A DNA stretch of 64,000 nt from assembly GCA_001724265.1 (NCBI GenBank), contig MEDY01000660.1:1-64000 (forward strand). The letters are read 5' to 3'. A model generated the notes under the pieces. That model worked only from the letters and a program-made list of their open reading frames with translations, was not told the DNA's origin and ran no database searches. A program made the translations under genes and the position numbers. This stretch comes from Rhizaria sp. SCN 62-66 (taxonomy: Eukaryota > Rhizaria, unplaced). Below are positions 41,153 to 51,900 of the stretch, piece by piece (the stretch's first letter is position 1; every line of letters starts with the position of its first letter).

Positions 41153-43213
41153 ATGCGTAACAGCTTCGGGAAGCCTGCCGCTAGTGGGTTCTCTTTCGGG
41201 GCGAAGCCTGCGGCTCCCGCTGGTGCTGCTCCCGCTGCCGGAGGCTTCTCCTTCGGCGCCAAGCCCGCCGTCGGCGCTGCCCCCGCTGCTGCGCCTGCCG
41301 CTGGTGGGTTTTCCTTTGGTGCTAAGCCCGCTGCCCCTGCTGCGGCCGGTGGCTTCTCGTTCGGCGGCGCCGCTGCCGCCCCTGCCGCCGCCGCCGCCCC
41401 CGCTGCCGGCGGCTTTTCCTTTGGCGCCAAGCCCGCTGCCGCCGCCGCGCCTGCCGCGGGTGGCTTTTCCTTCGGCGCCAAGCCCGCAGCCGCGACTAAC
41501 GCGTTCTCTTTTGCCGGCGGCGCGACGGCGGCCGCTGCCGCCGCGACGGCGGCCGCGGTGGCCGCGCAGGAGCCGCTGGTGCTGCTCAAGCCCGACCAGT
41601 CATTCGGCTCGCTCTCCGAAGAGCACAAGAAGCAGCTGGCGACGCTGGAGCGCATTATCACGGGCCAGACGGCGCACTGTGAGCGCGTGCAGGACCACCT
41701 GAACCTGTGGGCGACGGCGCCGACGCGCCCTGTGCAGGCCGTGGCGGCCGCACTCGACGTCGTGTCGCAGCGCCTTGCCGCCGCCAACCTGGGCCTCGTG
41801 CACCAGCTCGCGCAGATGGAGGAGGTCGCCGCCGCCGAGAGCAAGACGCGCGCAGACGTCGCGGCCTGCTCCGCCGCCGCCGAGCGCCTCTCGGCCTCGG
41901 CCGCAGGCGCGGGCGCGGGCGCGGGCGCCGCGGGTGTGGGCGGATACTACGGATTCGCCGAGCCGCTCTGCCTGCCCTCTAAGTACCACTGGCTCAAGGC
42001 GAACGAGTTTGTTACGCGGCTGCAGGACGTCTCGCAGCGCGTGGCGCAGCTCGAGGCCGCGCTGGCCGACGTGGACCCCGACCTGGCCGCCGCGCTCGGC
42101 GCCGCCGGCGCGGACATGGGCGACACCTACGGCGGCTCCGGCTACGGGGCCAGCTCGTCCTCCGTCTCCGGCGGCGGCGCGCTGGCGCGGTTGGACGCGG
42201 CGCTCTCGGGCCAGCAGCAGGCGCTGGTGTCTGTCGCGGCGGCCGTGGCCCCTCTAGCGCGCCGCGCGGAGCAGCTGCGCGAGGCCGTCATCGCGCTCGC
42301 CCGCGCGCGCGCCGGTTCCGCGGGCTCTGACCCCGCGGCCGCCGCCGCCGCCGCCGGGCTTGCCGCGGGCTCTCAGGCGCCACCGCAGCCGCGCGCGTTT
42401 GGCGTGGTGGGCCCGCTGCCCGCCGCGGCCGCCGCGCTGGCCTCGGCCGTCGGCTCGGGCGCGGGTGCCGCGCTGTCGACGGCGCAGTGGGAGCGCATGC
42501 TCTTCCGTCATCGCGCCGAGGACCCCTTCGCGGTTGCGCGCGCCGCGGGCCACGTCGGGCTGGACACGCTGACCGCTCTCGCGCTGGCGTTGGGCACCAC
42601 GGTCTCTGCCCTCCAGGCCGACCTCGCGCTCGAGGCCTCCACCTCGGCCTCCTCGGCCGCGGCCGCCGATGCCGCCGCGCCCGCTGACGCCGCCGCGGTA
42701 GCCGCGGGGACCAACTCGTCGACGGTGCCGGTGCGGCCGACCGCGCCCGCGCACGTTGTGCTCTCGGTCCCCACTGCCACCGGCATCGCGATGCCCGCCT
42801 CGACCGCGCTCGGTCAGCCCGCGCCCGCGGCCGCCGCGCCCGCCGCCGCGCCCGCCGCCGCCGCCGGCGGCTTCTCATTCGGCGCCAAGCCCGCGGTCGG
42901 CGCGGCCCCGGCGGCGGGCGGTTTCAGCTTCGCCGCCAAGCCTGCCGCCCCCGCTGCAGCGCCCGCGGCGGGCGGCTTCTCTTTTGCACCCGCGGCCGCC
43001 GCTGCCCCTGCTGCGGCCCCCGCGGCCGGCGGCTTCTCCTTTGCACCCGCGGCCGCCGCTGCCCCCGCGGCCGCGCCAGCTGCCGGTGGCTTCTCCTTCG
43101 CCCCCGCGGCCGGTGCGGCGCCCGCCGCGGGCGGCTTCTCGTTCTCGCCCGCAGGCGCTGCCAACGCCACGCGCGTGCCCTCGGCCAGCAAGCCCACGGT
43201 GCGCCGCCGCTGA
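41153..43213 (+). CDS. FG-repeat nucleoporin of the Nup58/Nup45 (Nup49) type
   Basis: This is a central-channel nucleoporin whose FG repeats form the permeability barrier. The ATG at 41153 (MRNSFGKPAASGFSFG) is the first in frame, giving 686 residues. The N-terminus to about 130 carries seven or eight GFSFGAKP or GFSFGG repeats with Ala/Pro spacers. The C-terminus from about 560 carries another set that shifts to GFSFAAKP and GFSFAP, where the glycine of FG is lost. Between them is a helical region of about 400 residues with coiled-coil character (SLSEEHKKQLATLERIITGQ and FVTRLQDVSQRVAQLEAAL). The segment LPSKYHWLKANEF resembles the Nup58 block in which Pro-Ser-x-Tyr/Phe-Trp precedes the second coil. 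The order FG-coil-FG matches Nup58/45, a partner of Nup62 and Nup54. Nup62 or Nup54 identity is less likely because of the repeats on both sides. The stop is TGA. AATAAA follows at 43344-43349. Confidence 0.8.
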   Translation: MRNSFGKPAASGFSFGAKPAAPAGAAPAAGGFSFGAKPAVGAAPAAAPAAGGFSFGAKPAAPAAAGGFSFGGAAAAPAAAAAPAAGGFSFGAKPAAAAAPAAGGFSFGAKPAAATNAFSFAGGATAAAAAATAAAVAAQEPLVLLKPDQSFGSLSEEHKKQLATLERIITGQTAHCERVQDHLNLWATAPTRPVQAVAAALDVVSQRLAAANLGLVHQLAQMEEVAAAESKTRADVAACSAAAERLSASAAGAGAGAGAAGVGGYYGFAEPLCLPSKYHWLKANEFVTRLQDVSQRVAQLEAALADVDPDLAAALGAAGADMGDTYGGSGYGASSSSVSGGGALARLDAALSGQQQALVSVAAAVAPLARRAEQLREAVIALARARAGSAGSDPAAAAAAAGLAAGSQAPPQPRAFGVVGPLPAAAAALASAVGSGAGAALSTAQWERMLFRHRAEDPFAVARAAGHVGLDTLTALALALGTTVSALQADLALEASTSASSAAAADAAAPADAAAVAAGTNSSTVPVRPTAPAHVVLSVPTATGIAMPASTALGQPAPAAAAPAAAPAAAAGGFSFGAKPAVGAAPAAGGFSFAAKPAAPAAAPAAGGFSFAPAAAAAPAAAPAAGGFSFAPAAAAAPAAAPAAGGFSFAPAAGAAPAAGGFSFSPAGAANATRVPSASKPTVRRR

Positions 43214-43721
43214 GCAGCATGAGGCGTGCAGCGGGCGTGGATGTGCAGGCGCACGAAGCGAAACAGTTTATGTGCTATCCACCGTGCGATCAAGCATCAC
43301 ACTTTTAAATTGTATTTACGAAGGTCAAGTGTCATGATCTGGAAATAAAGACATGATGGTCGTGCTATCGCTTATTGGAGGCACGTTTGTGTCATGTCTC
43401 GTTTGTTGGAACCAACCATAATAAAGATACAGCTATTCACCGGTGCAAGTAAAAACAGCAATGTGGGAGAGTTTGGTTAAAGTGAATAGGGAGTCTTGTA
43501 TTGAAAGAAAAATCATGTCTTTGTGAAAAGAAAAGACACTAATGATACTAGTATACTATACTTGAAGATATATTATTACAGCTCATGGCCAGCTTGAAGT
43601 AACAACGATCACGCATGTGCACGGTGTGCACGGAGACATCACCACCAACAACAAACAAAGAAACACAACACAAAGTGTTGTTGTTGCTGTAGTTGTTGTT
43701 TTAAAATGTGTGTAGAGTTGC
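43214..43721. other. Convergent intergenic region with polyadenylation signals
   Basis: This 508-base spacer lies between convergent Nup58-like (+) and Spb1 (-) genes. AATAAA occurs at 43344-43349 and 43420-43425 on the plus strand. A 7-bp inverted repeat (acaacac at 43665-43671, gtgttgt at 43675-43681, 3-base loop) sits about 40 bases beyond the Spb1 stop. No gene was seen. Confidence 0.45.
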
Positions 43722-46700
43722 TCAGCGCTTCTTGGGGTGCGCCTTGCGCCAGGCCTCACGCTTCTTGCCGAGCTTGTCCGACTTCATACGCGAGTCGACG
43801 TGGACCTTGATGGTCTTGCCCATGCCCTTGGTCTTCATCTTGGCCGTCTTGGCGTTCTGGCCGCGCGCGTTGACAACGTACTCGCGCGCAGGCTTCATGC
43901 GCTGCTGCTTGCGCGCGCCCTGGTACAGCTTCTCGATCTGGCGCATCTTCTCGTCTGCGCCCACGTCCGACTGCGCGATGATGCTGTTGGCCTGGATCTT
44001 GGCGCGCTCGAGCATGCGCAGCGCCTTCTTCTTCTTGCGCGCGCTCGACTCAGCGACCTTGCGCATGGAGCGCGCGTCGATGTCCTTGAGCTGCTGCTTC
44101 ACGGCCTCGACCTCGGCCTTGGTGATGGGCAGCTGTGCCTTGTTGTGCTGGTTCTCCTCGTCCACGAACCAGTCGGGCAGCCCGTCGTGGTCGTTGTACG
44201 AGTACTTGTTGTACGCCGCATCCACCATCGCGTTGCGCTCCTTCTTCCGCAGCATCTTGGTCCCCATCGCAAGGATCTCGGCGCGCGCGTCCGAGTCGTC
44301 CGAGTAATCGCTCAGTGGGGCGTCGCCGAACGCCTCAGAGTTGGCCTTGCCGCGCGCGGCCTGCGCCGCCATGAGCGCCTTGGCGCGCTTGGCGTCCTGC
44401 TTGACCTGCTCCTCGGCCGAGCCCAGCCAGCGCGAGCGCGCCTCGCGAGTGTCCTCATCGTCCGTCGTGTCCGTGTCGTCCGAGTCAGACGGCGCCATTT
44501 GCGCCGCGCGGCGCCGCGACATCGGCGCAGCGCCGGCGCCGTTGCTGGCGGCGGTGGCGGGGGCGACCTCGAAGCCACCGTCCTCCTCCTCGTCCTCGTC
44601 GTCAGAGACAGAAGATGCGGTGGCCGTGGCGGGGCGCTTGGTGCGGGAGGTCGCGGCGGCGCCAGCGGCGGCGGCGAGCGCGGCGGCGCCCTTGGCGCCG
44701 AGCGACTTGTCCTTGGCGAGCTTGGCCGTGTGGGCCGACAGCGCGGCGCGGGCGCGGGCGAGCGCGGCGGCGCGCTCCTCGTCCGAGTCGTCGTCGTCGT
44801 CGTCATTGTCGTCGCCGGAGAGGCCCAGGTCGACGTCGGCGAAGGCGCCCTGGCTGAACCAGCGCTCGGCGCGCACAGCCGCTGTCTCGGAGGCGCCCTC
44901 GGAGAGTTGAGAGAGCTTGTTGCGGCCCTGCGCCACGTGATCGCGCGCGCGCTGCAGCGCGTCGGAGCGCGGGCGAGCGGCGTCGTCCTCGGAGCTGTCC
45001 TCGCCCGCCTCGCCGTCGTCGTCAGAGTCCAGCTTCACGGGGCCGTTCTTGCTGGTGCCCGCGCCCGCAGCAGAGCCGCCCCCGACAAGCGCGGTGGCGA
45101 ACTCGTCAGAGTCGAGGCCGAGCACGCGCTTGTCTTTCTTCTTGTCGACGATATTGCGGCGCTTCTTGTACTCATCGTAGAGGTACGACACAGAGCGCTC
45201 CTGTTCGCGCACGCGGCGCTCCGTGTCCGAAATGTCCTCCTCCTCCTCCTCGTCCTCGTCCTCGTCCTCCTCGGCGCCCGAGCTCACCTGCGCCTCATCC
45301 AGCAGCTGGTTGGTCGTGATGATCTCGCGGAACTTGGCCGCGTCCATGCCGCCCAGCTTCTCGCCGTCAGTGTCGTCGACGGCGCGTCCGTGCGCGCGCA
45401 GCGCCTTGGCCACGTCGTCGGAGCCCATGGCGCGCATCCGGAACACGCCGTCGTCGGCGTTGGCGTCAGAGTCCTTCTGCGAGTTGACGTTGAGCGCCAG
45501 ACGGCGGATCTCCTTCATCTTCTCTTCGTGGCGCTTCTTCTTCTCGCGCTTCTTGCGCGTGTCGAGCTTCTCGAACAGCGCGTTGAGCTCCAGGTCCTTG
45601 GCCGCCTTCTCATTCGCGGCGATCTCCTCGGCAGTCTGCTCCACCAGCGCGTCGGCGGCGCTGGCGCCCGCGGCGGCGGCGCGCGCGGCGGCCTCGGCGG
45701 CCTCGGCCATGGCGATCTCGTACTGGAGCTCGTTCTTGAAGCGGTGCATCTTCTTGTGCCAGCGGATGAGCTGGCCAAAGTCGCTCGTGCCCAGAACCTT
45801 GATGTCCTTAAACAGCTCCGAAATCTCGGGCGTCGTCGCGCGGTGCTTGCGGTAAACCTCAGCCTCGGGGTCCCACTCGAGCACGTTGGCACGGGCCAGC
45901 ACCGTCGTGGGGTTCTCGGCGTTGATGAACTCCGACACCGGGAGCACCTCGTGCAGCGCAAGCTTGTCCGACGAGTAGCCGGAGCGGTTGGGGCGCTTCT
46001 GGTGCGACTGGCCGAAGAGGCCCGTGGCCGACTTGGCGGCGGCCTGGTCCGAAGCGACCGTGGTGGGGCGGAACACCACCGTCGGGTCGAACAGCTTCGG
46101 GTCGATCTTCTTGGGCGCGAGGTAGCCCTGGCACACGGCGAAGATTTCGGCCGAAACCTGACGCGAGGCAACGGGGCGCGTGACGTCGACGCGGCGGAAG
46201 AACTGCTTCAGCACCCAGATGAGAGCCATGTAGTCGGCGGAGCGGAAGATCTTGGTGACGAATGTGCCGCCCTCGCAGAGGAACTCGGAGGCAAGCTTGA
46301 GCGAGTGCAGCACGAGCTCAACCTGCACAAAAGCGTCCTTCGCCCAGGTACCACCGCCACCGACGTTAGGGGCACCGTCGTGGAGCACGAGGTCGACCTG
46401 CCAGCTCTGGAGCTTCTTCTTGATGGCGGCGCGGCACGACTGCGTCGTGATGTCCTCGACGAGCGTGATGACGTTCGGCAGCGGGCGGATCGGCAGCAAA
46501 TCAATGCCGATAAGCAGGGAAGAGACGGGCATGTACTTGGCCGCGACCTGGAGCCAACCACCGGGCGCAGCGCAGAGATCGAGACAGGCCTTCGAGTTGG
46601 CCAAGAAGTTGAACTTCTTGTTAAGCTGAATCAGTTTGAAAGCAGCACGACTACGGTAGCCCTGCTGCTTCGCAAGCTGATAGAACTTCTCGCGACGCTT

Positions 46701-46727
46701 CTGCACGTGCGATTTGTGCGACGACAT
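43722..46727 (-). CDS. SPB1: Spb1/FTSJ3-type pre-rRNA 2'-O-methyltransferase
   Basis: This nucleolar enzyme of 60S biogenesis methylates 25S/28S rRNA at the A-loop in yeast. The ATG at 46727 gives MSSHKSHVQKRREKFYQLAK, the standard Spb1 beginning, and exactly 1,000 residues; the 35 codons upstream in frame are not family-like. The FtsJ domain has the SAM motif LDLCAAPGGW (49-58) and the full catalytic tetrad Lys31 (RAAFKL), Asp117 (VLHDGAPNVGG), Lys159 (TFVTKIF) and Glu194 (RQVSAEIFAVCQGY). The middle domain follows (LFKDIKVLGTSDFGQLIRWH), then a Lys/Arg coiled stretch and long acidic Ser/Asp/Glu tracts. The conserved C-terminal Spb1 domain starts near 810 (LAMGTKMLRKKERNAMVDAA, then DGLPDWFVDEENQHNK) and ends with KAHPKKR. 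Domain order and length slightly exceed yeast Spb1. The stop is TGA. This is one of the surest calls in the window. Confidence 0.96.
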   Translation of the reverse strand: MSSHKSHVQKRREKFYQLAKQQGYRSRAAFKLIQLNKKFNFLANSKACLDLCAAPGGWLQVAAKYMPVSSLLIGIDLLPIRPLPNVITLVEDITTQSCRAAIKKKLQSWQVDLVLHDGAPNVGGGGTWAKDAFVQVELVLHSLKLASEFLCEGGTFVTKIFRSADYMALIWVLKQFFRRVDVTRPVASRQVSAEIFAVCQGYLAPKKIDPKLFDPTVVFRPTTVASDQAAAKSATGLFGQSHQKRPNRSGYSSDKLALHEVLPVSEFINAENPTTVLARANVLEWDPEAEVYRKHRATTPEISELFKDIKVLGTSDFGQLIRWHKKMHRFKNELQYEIAMAEAAEAAARAAAAGASAADALVEQTAEEIAANEKAAKDLELNALFEKLDTRKKREKKKRHEEKMKEIRRLALNVNSQKDSDANADDGVFRMRAMGSDDVAKALRAHGRAVDDTDGEKLGGMDAAKFREIITTNQLLDEAQVSSGAEEDEDEDEEEEEDISDTERRVREQERSVSYLYDEYKKRRNIVDKKKDKRVLGLDSDEFATALVGGGSAAGAGTSKNGPVKLDSDDDGEAGEDSSEDDAARPRSDALQRARDHVAQGRNKLSQLSEGASETAAVRAERWFSQGAFADVDLGLSGDDNDDDDDDSDEERAAALARARAALSAHTAKLAKDKSLGAKGAAALAAAAGAAATSRTKRPATATASSVSDDEDEEEDGGFEVAPATAASNGAGAAPMSRRRAAQMAPSDSDDTDTTDDEDTREARSRWLGSAEEQVKQDAKRAKALMAAQAARGKANSEAFGDAPLSDYSDDSDARAEILAMGTKMLRKKERNAMVDAAYNKYSYNDHDGLPDWFVDEENQHNKAQLPITKAEVEAVKQQLKDIDARSMRKVAESSARKKKKALRMLERAKIQANSIIAQSDVGADEKMRQIEKLYQGARKQQRMKPAREYVVNARGQNAKTAKMKTKGMGKTIKVHVDSRMKSDKLGKKREAWRKAHPKKR

Positions 46728-47335
46728 GGTGGTCCTTGCACTGCAACAGGGAGTGAGTGCGAGCAGCCGAGAAGAGAGAGCAAGGAGTGAGAAAGTGGAC
46801 ACACAAAGCGACGTAGAAATAGGGGGAAACAAGCGCGTTTAGGGCTGTAAAAGGAAAAGTAGATATAACACACCAGCGAACTGCTATTAAAAAGCCCATA
46901 TAGTATTCTGACGTTAGCATTATGGCTAATTCGGCATTGTCCGTAGTCGATTGACACGGACGGCGCAGCCCACTTTGCGGCCTGACTTTCGTCCCACAGT
47001 CACCAAATCGACTGGCGCCTACTAGAAGCAACTGGAAGGACTGGCCAGTCCAGTCGGTCGACCGACTCTGCACTTTGACAAGAAATATGAAGAGAGTAAT
47101 CAAGGCAAGTGACTTGAAAAATAAAATAAAATGTGTTGGTAGATGTAAATAAAATCTAGGAAACTGTATTATTTCAGTACAGCAGCTGTTGTCTGCTCTG
47201 TACTGCGTGTTTGTTCTTGCGACATTCCGCGCTCCTCTTCTTCACTTAAAAATACTTTCTGGATTACCAATATATACTGAGTACGACTGCTGCCATTCGA
47301 AACGATCGCAGCGATGTGTGTTCCAATCTGAATAC
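46728..47335. other. Intergenic region upstream of SPB1
   Basis: These 608 bases lie between two minus-strand genes. They hold the SPB1 promoter side, with a TTATATCT-like TATA element on the minus strand near 46862, and the 3' flank of RPAC1. No RNA gene was recognised. Confidence 0.35.
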
Positions 47336-48442
47336 TTACTCGGCGGCGGCAGCGGGCTCGGCGGCGAGGAGGTCGGCGTAGATGATGCCGAGCTTCTTCT
47401 TGAACTCAATCAGCGCGTCGCGGAACATCGTCTCCGGTGTGATCTGCCCCGCGCTCTCGATGGAGAAGATGTAGTGCTCGCGCACGCGGCGCAGCTTGAT
47501 GCGCTTCTCGCGCTCCGGCTCGCGCACGCACTCGCGGCAGACGGTGCAGTCGCGCGGGCGCGCCGCCACGGCCTGTGGGCCGTTGCCCAGATCCTCGATG
47601 TCGAAGACGTTCATCGGGCACAGCGCCTTGAGCGCCTGCGCCTCGGCGCCGTAAAAGGGCTCCGTGAAGGACACGTCGGGCAGCTGGCGGTAGAAAACGG
47701 TGGCGGCGGGGGACCACTTGGCGTGGTCGCGGCCAATGCCCTTGACGACGTGGAGCTCGGCCTCGATGCTCTGTCCGGGGCGCAGCTTGGCGAGGATGAT
47801 GTCGTCGTGCACGGGCGCGATGGGCTCGGCCGCGAACTTCTCCGCCTGCGCGCCCTGCGGCACCCACTTAAGCGCGTTCGAGTACACGACGCCGTTGATG
47901 TAGGCCTGCGCGGGGGGCGCAGAGGGCGCCGCCTTGGGGTTGCGCGCGCAGGCGACTTCGAGCGTGAAGACGGTGGTGTTGTCCTCGGTGGCCTCGCCGT
48001 TGCACTCAGAGACATACTTGAACTTGTGCGGGTCGGCGTTGATGGGGATGAGGCCCAAGCGGTGCGCGAGCACTTCGTCCTGGATGAGGCTTGTGTTCTG
48101 GAACAGGATCACCTTCTCGATCGCCATCGTCGGCACGTCCGAGATGAGGATGCGACGCAGCGCGTTGGCGATGGGCGCACCGACGCCAACCATGTCAAAC
48201 ACCATCTTCTCGTCGCTCTTCTCAATCACGGTAATCTTGAACTTCTTCTTGAAGTCCTCGAGCGTGAACGAGTTGTCAAAGTCGACGGCGCGGAACGCAT
48301 CGGGGTCCTCGGCCGCGTTGGTGTGGTCGAGGTGGGTCGAGTGAACGAAGACCTTGTCGCGGATCTCCTGCAGGTGCGCCGGGAGCACGCCGGAGGCGTC
48401 CGCGGAAGAGGTGGACTTGGTCGACTTCTTGCTCTTGCTCAT
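47336..48442 (-). CDS. POLR1C: RNA polymerases I and III subunit RPAC1 (AC40)
   Basis: This is the alpha-like subunit that dimerises with AC19 to nucleate assembly of RNA polymerases I and III. The ATG at 48442 gives 368 residues, close to the usual 335-350. The alpha-motif stretch ANALRRILISDVPTMAIEKV (92-111) is followed by ILFQNTSLIQDEVLAHRLGL (112-131) and IPINADPHKFKY, the family's strongest signature. The insert domain includes HVVKGIGRDHAKWSPAATVF. The C-terminal part resumes the dimerisation fold (YIFSIESAGQITPETMFRDA). A Cys cluster DCTVCRECV lies near 297-305. The short N-terminal Ser/Lys/Thr tail and Ala-rich C-terminus are lineage additions. The AC40 signature and the length exclude Rpb3. 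The stop is TAA. It has no intron and lies next to SPB1 on the same strand, both serving ribosome production. Confidence 0.96.
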   Translation of the reverse strand: MSKSKKSTKSTSSADASGVLPAHLQEIRDKVFVHSTHLDHTNAAEDPDAFRAVDFDNSFTLEDFKKKFKITVIEKSDEKMVFDMVGVGAPIANALRRILISDVPTMAIEKVILFQNTSLIQDEVLAHRLGLIPINADPHKFKYVSECNGEATEDNTTVFTLEVACARNPKAAPSAPPAQAYINGVVYSNALKWVPQGAQAEKFAAEPIAPVHDDIILAKLRPGQSIEAELHVVKGIGRDHAKWSPAATVFYRQLPDVSFTEPFYGAEAQALKALCPMNVFDIEDLGNGPQAVAARPRDCTVCRECVREPEREKRIKLRRVREHYIFSIESAGQITPETMFRDALIEFKKKLGIIYADLLAAEPAAAAE

Positions 48443-48964
48443 ACGCAGTCAAGGAAGGCCCAAGGAAAAGGGCTCGGGCTGTAAACAGGGGCTGGGCGCA
48501 CGGGCAGAAAGGGTGGTCGGGTCGGAAGAGAGCTGTTTCGGGCAACACGCAACAGGGCAAAAGAAGATATTTGAAAATAAGCCCTACATATATAACATAC
48601 TTAATTGCATGAACTGTCGCAAAATGTTATAAAAATCGTTCTGCACGATGAAATGACCTGCATATGGGACAATTCCCGTGTCGTCTCGGTTCGCAGCGAG
48701 CGCTCCAGACCGAGGACAAAGTTAAGCCGCTGGGCACCGACTGACCACAAGCAGCTTCTGTCAAGTCACAGAGTAATCACTAGAAAATTGCACTAAACCA
48801 AATGCACCACTCGAAGGCCAAGCTATTATCAAATAAAAATGGGCATATGTATCTATTTTAACACTTGTCTACCGCATATAGAGGCACAATAAACAATCTA
48901 GGTCTAATTCAGAGATACAACGGGGGATTCTGAAAAGCACAGCGACACGACGACGACGCAGTAT
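48443..48964. other. Intergenic region between RPAC1 and VPS8
   Basis: These 522 bases of AT-rich spacer between two minus-strand genes contain the RPAC1 promoter and the VPS8 3' flank. No gene, RNA or repeat was recognised. Confidence 0.35.
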
Positions 48965-51900
48965 TTAGAACCAGAGGAAGCCTGACTTCTCGGACGTATC
49001 CCTGTTCTGCGCGCCCGCGCTGCCCTTAACGGGGCTGGAGTTAACCGCGCCGCCCGCGCTCTCGACCTCGTGCAGCGGCCTCGCGTGCGCGCCGACAACG
49101 GGCGAGCTTAACAGCGCGAAGGTGGCCCAGGTGCCCACCTCGATCTTGCTGTGCAAGCGCACCAGCGTCTGCGCCATCTCGCCTGCGCCAGTCACGGCGC
49201 TGCCGCTGCCGCTGCTGCTGGCGCCCGCGTTGGCGGGGGACGCGGGATCCGCAGCGGCGCCGGCGCGCGCGACGATCGACTGCCCGCGCCCGCGCAGGCC
49301 GTTGTTGCCGCCAGCAGCACCCGCACCAGAGCGGAGCCCGCCGACGCCGGCGCCGGCACCGTTGGCCGCAGCCGAATTATAGCGATCGAGCCCGGCGCAA
49401 AGCGGGCACTCCTCGCCCGCCGCCGCGGCGGCCGTCGCCGCCGCCGCGCCGGCGCCGGTGGCGGCCGACTGTGCGAAGCCGCGCGCGCAGTCTGCGTGCC
49501 ACGAGTGGCCGCACGCGTGTACGTGCGCGAGCCCGCCACGGCGCCGCAGCAGCGGGCCGAACAGCGGGCCCGTGCAGCCCTGGCAGCGGCACCCCGCGGC
49601 GGGACCCAGCGCGCGCGCCTGCGCCCGCACGCGGGTCCGCAACAGCCGCGCGCGGTCCTCCGCGAGCAGGCCCAGTGCGGCGCCCAGGTTGCGGCCCTCG
49701 AAGGCGCAGGAGGACAGCATGTCGGTCAGCGAGGCGCGGAAGGGCCCCACGGCGTCGCCCGCGTGGTCGGCTGTGAGCTTCGTGAGCAGCGCGCGCACCG
49801 TGACGTGCCCGTCCATGCCCAGCAGCGCCTGCTGCACCGACCGCGACAGGTGCCATGACAGCAACTGCGACACGGCGGCCAGTGCCGCGCGCGACAGAGA
49901 CGTCGGCAGCCCCGTCGCCGGGTTCACGCCCGCGGCGGCGGCAGAGGCGGCGGCCGCGGAGGCGCCGCGGGCCGCGGGCTTGGCGTCATGAAGCGAAACG
50001 GACAGGCCGAGAGCGGCCAGCGCGGCGGGCGCGGCGTTGCTCGAGTTACCGCCGGCCAGCGCGGGGTCGATCGACTGCGCCTGCGCGTACAGGTGCACGA
50101 GCCCGTCGAGCAGCGCAAACCAGAGGCGTTCTGCGTCCGGCGTGCGCGCGCACAGCGCGGTGCACTGCCCCACGGCGGCGTCGAGCGTGCGCGTGAGATC
50201 GCGCGGCGTCAGCGCCAGCAGCGGCTGCAGCGCCAGCGGGGCCGCGGCCACGGCGGCGTCCACGGCGTCGGCCACGGGCACGGGCGCTGCAGCGGAGCCA
50301 GCGGCGCGCGCGGGCGAGGGGCCGACGGTGGAGAGCTGGCCCGCGGCGATGAGCTCGCGCGCGGCGGCGCCGAGCACGCCCTGCGGCGCAGCGGCGGCAG
50401 TCTGCAGCCCGCCGTCAGGCTTCGGCTGCTGTTGCTGCTGCTGTGCGTCAGAGGCGAGCGCAGCGGCGATGAGCAGCGCGCGCTCGAGCGACTCGCCGGC
50501 GCCCGCGGCGTGGGCGCGCAGCGCGCGCGCGGCGGCCTGGACGGAGCCGAGGTGCAGCCCCAGTGCGGCGGCGACGTCGCCGGTGCGCTCGAGCAGGTAG
50601 GCAGACGCGTCGGCGATGTTGTGTTGCTGACACAGGCGCAGCACGGTGTCGATGTTGTAGCTGTGGTGTGCGAGCAGGTGCGGCAGCACCTTGGCGGGCG
50701 CGTGCACACACAGCAAACGCACGAACTGCTCGTTGAGCTTGGGCGTGAACGGCACACCCGTGGCCTCGAGCAGCTCCGTCAGCGCGGGCTGCGTGTTGCC
50801 GACGCTGAAGGCGGCCATTTCACTCAACGCGCGAGATGTCTTGCCAGTCACCGGCGACAGCATCGGCGCATCCGCAGGAGCACCGGCGGCGGCCGTTGCG
50901 GCGGCAGCAGCAGCGGCCGTCGCGGAGGGCGGAGCACCGGGGGTCGCGTAGGCGTTGTTGCGCGCCGTGGTGGCCATGAACTCGCGCGCCGCCATGAGCG
51001 ACGACAGGTACAGGAACAGCGCCAGGGGGTGGCCCTCGAGCGCCTCGATCACGCGATCGTGCTCGTGCGCCAGGTGCAGCAGCGCAACGCGCGCCGCGCC
51101 GCCGGGGCAGATGCGCACCAGCGAGACGAGGTGGCCCAGCAGTAGCGCGCGCCGGTCGCGGCCGCGGGAGCGCTGCGACAGCGGCTCGCGGGCAAGGTAC
51201 TCGAACAGGTCGCCAGCAAGCCGTGCAGCGCGCGCGCTCAGCACGGGCGCGACGGGCGGCGCGGCGGTCGCAGCGTTGTTGTTTGCATTGTTGTTATTAG
51301 CATTGCTACTGTTCGCGGGTCCGGCGCGGCCGGTCATTGAGGGCGGCAGGAAGGCTGCGTTGAGCGGGTGGAACGACGACTGCGTGCCCTGGTCCTCGAC
51401 GTCGGCGGCGACAACGGCGGCGACGCTGGCGCTGATAACCTTGTCGTAGTCGCGCGCGAGCGTGTACACGACCAGCCCCACGCGAGGCAGCCGCGCGGCC
51501 TCGACCGCGGCCAACACCACGGGCGACGCCGCCACGGACGGCGGCGCGGCGGAGAGGAGCAGGATCGCCTCGTCCTCGCGCTGCTTCAGCGCGTCCGCCT
51601 CGGACACGGCGGCGCTCGCGGCACCGGCAGAGGGCTCCCAGGCAGGCGAGCATGCGAAAAGCACGAGCGCGTGCGCGAGCGCGGGCGGCGCGTCGGCCAG
51701 CGGCACCGCGCGGAGCCGCACGAAGACCTCATACGTGAACGCCAGCGCGGCGAGCGTGCTCGCGGCGGGCCACGGCGCCGCGGCGGCCACGGCGGCGGCC
51801 GAGCCGGGCAGCGGCAGCGCGCCCGCCACGGGGGCTGGCGGCAGCGATGCGCGCAGCAGGGCGACAGCGCGCTCGGCGGCAGCCGCGCTGGCGCCGGCGG

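Noticed and set aside
43737-46790. A 1,017-codon plus-strand open frame lying entirely over the Spb1 gene
   Set aside because: It mirrors the Spb1 codons. GC-rich third positions remove stops on the opposite strand, the translation is Arg/Val/Leu-rich without motifs, and Spb1 on the minus strand has complete catalytic motifs.
27990-48442. Operon-like co-transcription of adjacent minus-strand genes
   Set aside because: Spacers of 500-700 AT-rich bases and separate polyadenylation-like words argue for independent transcripts.
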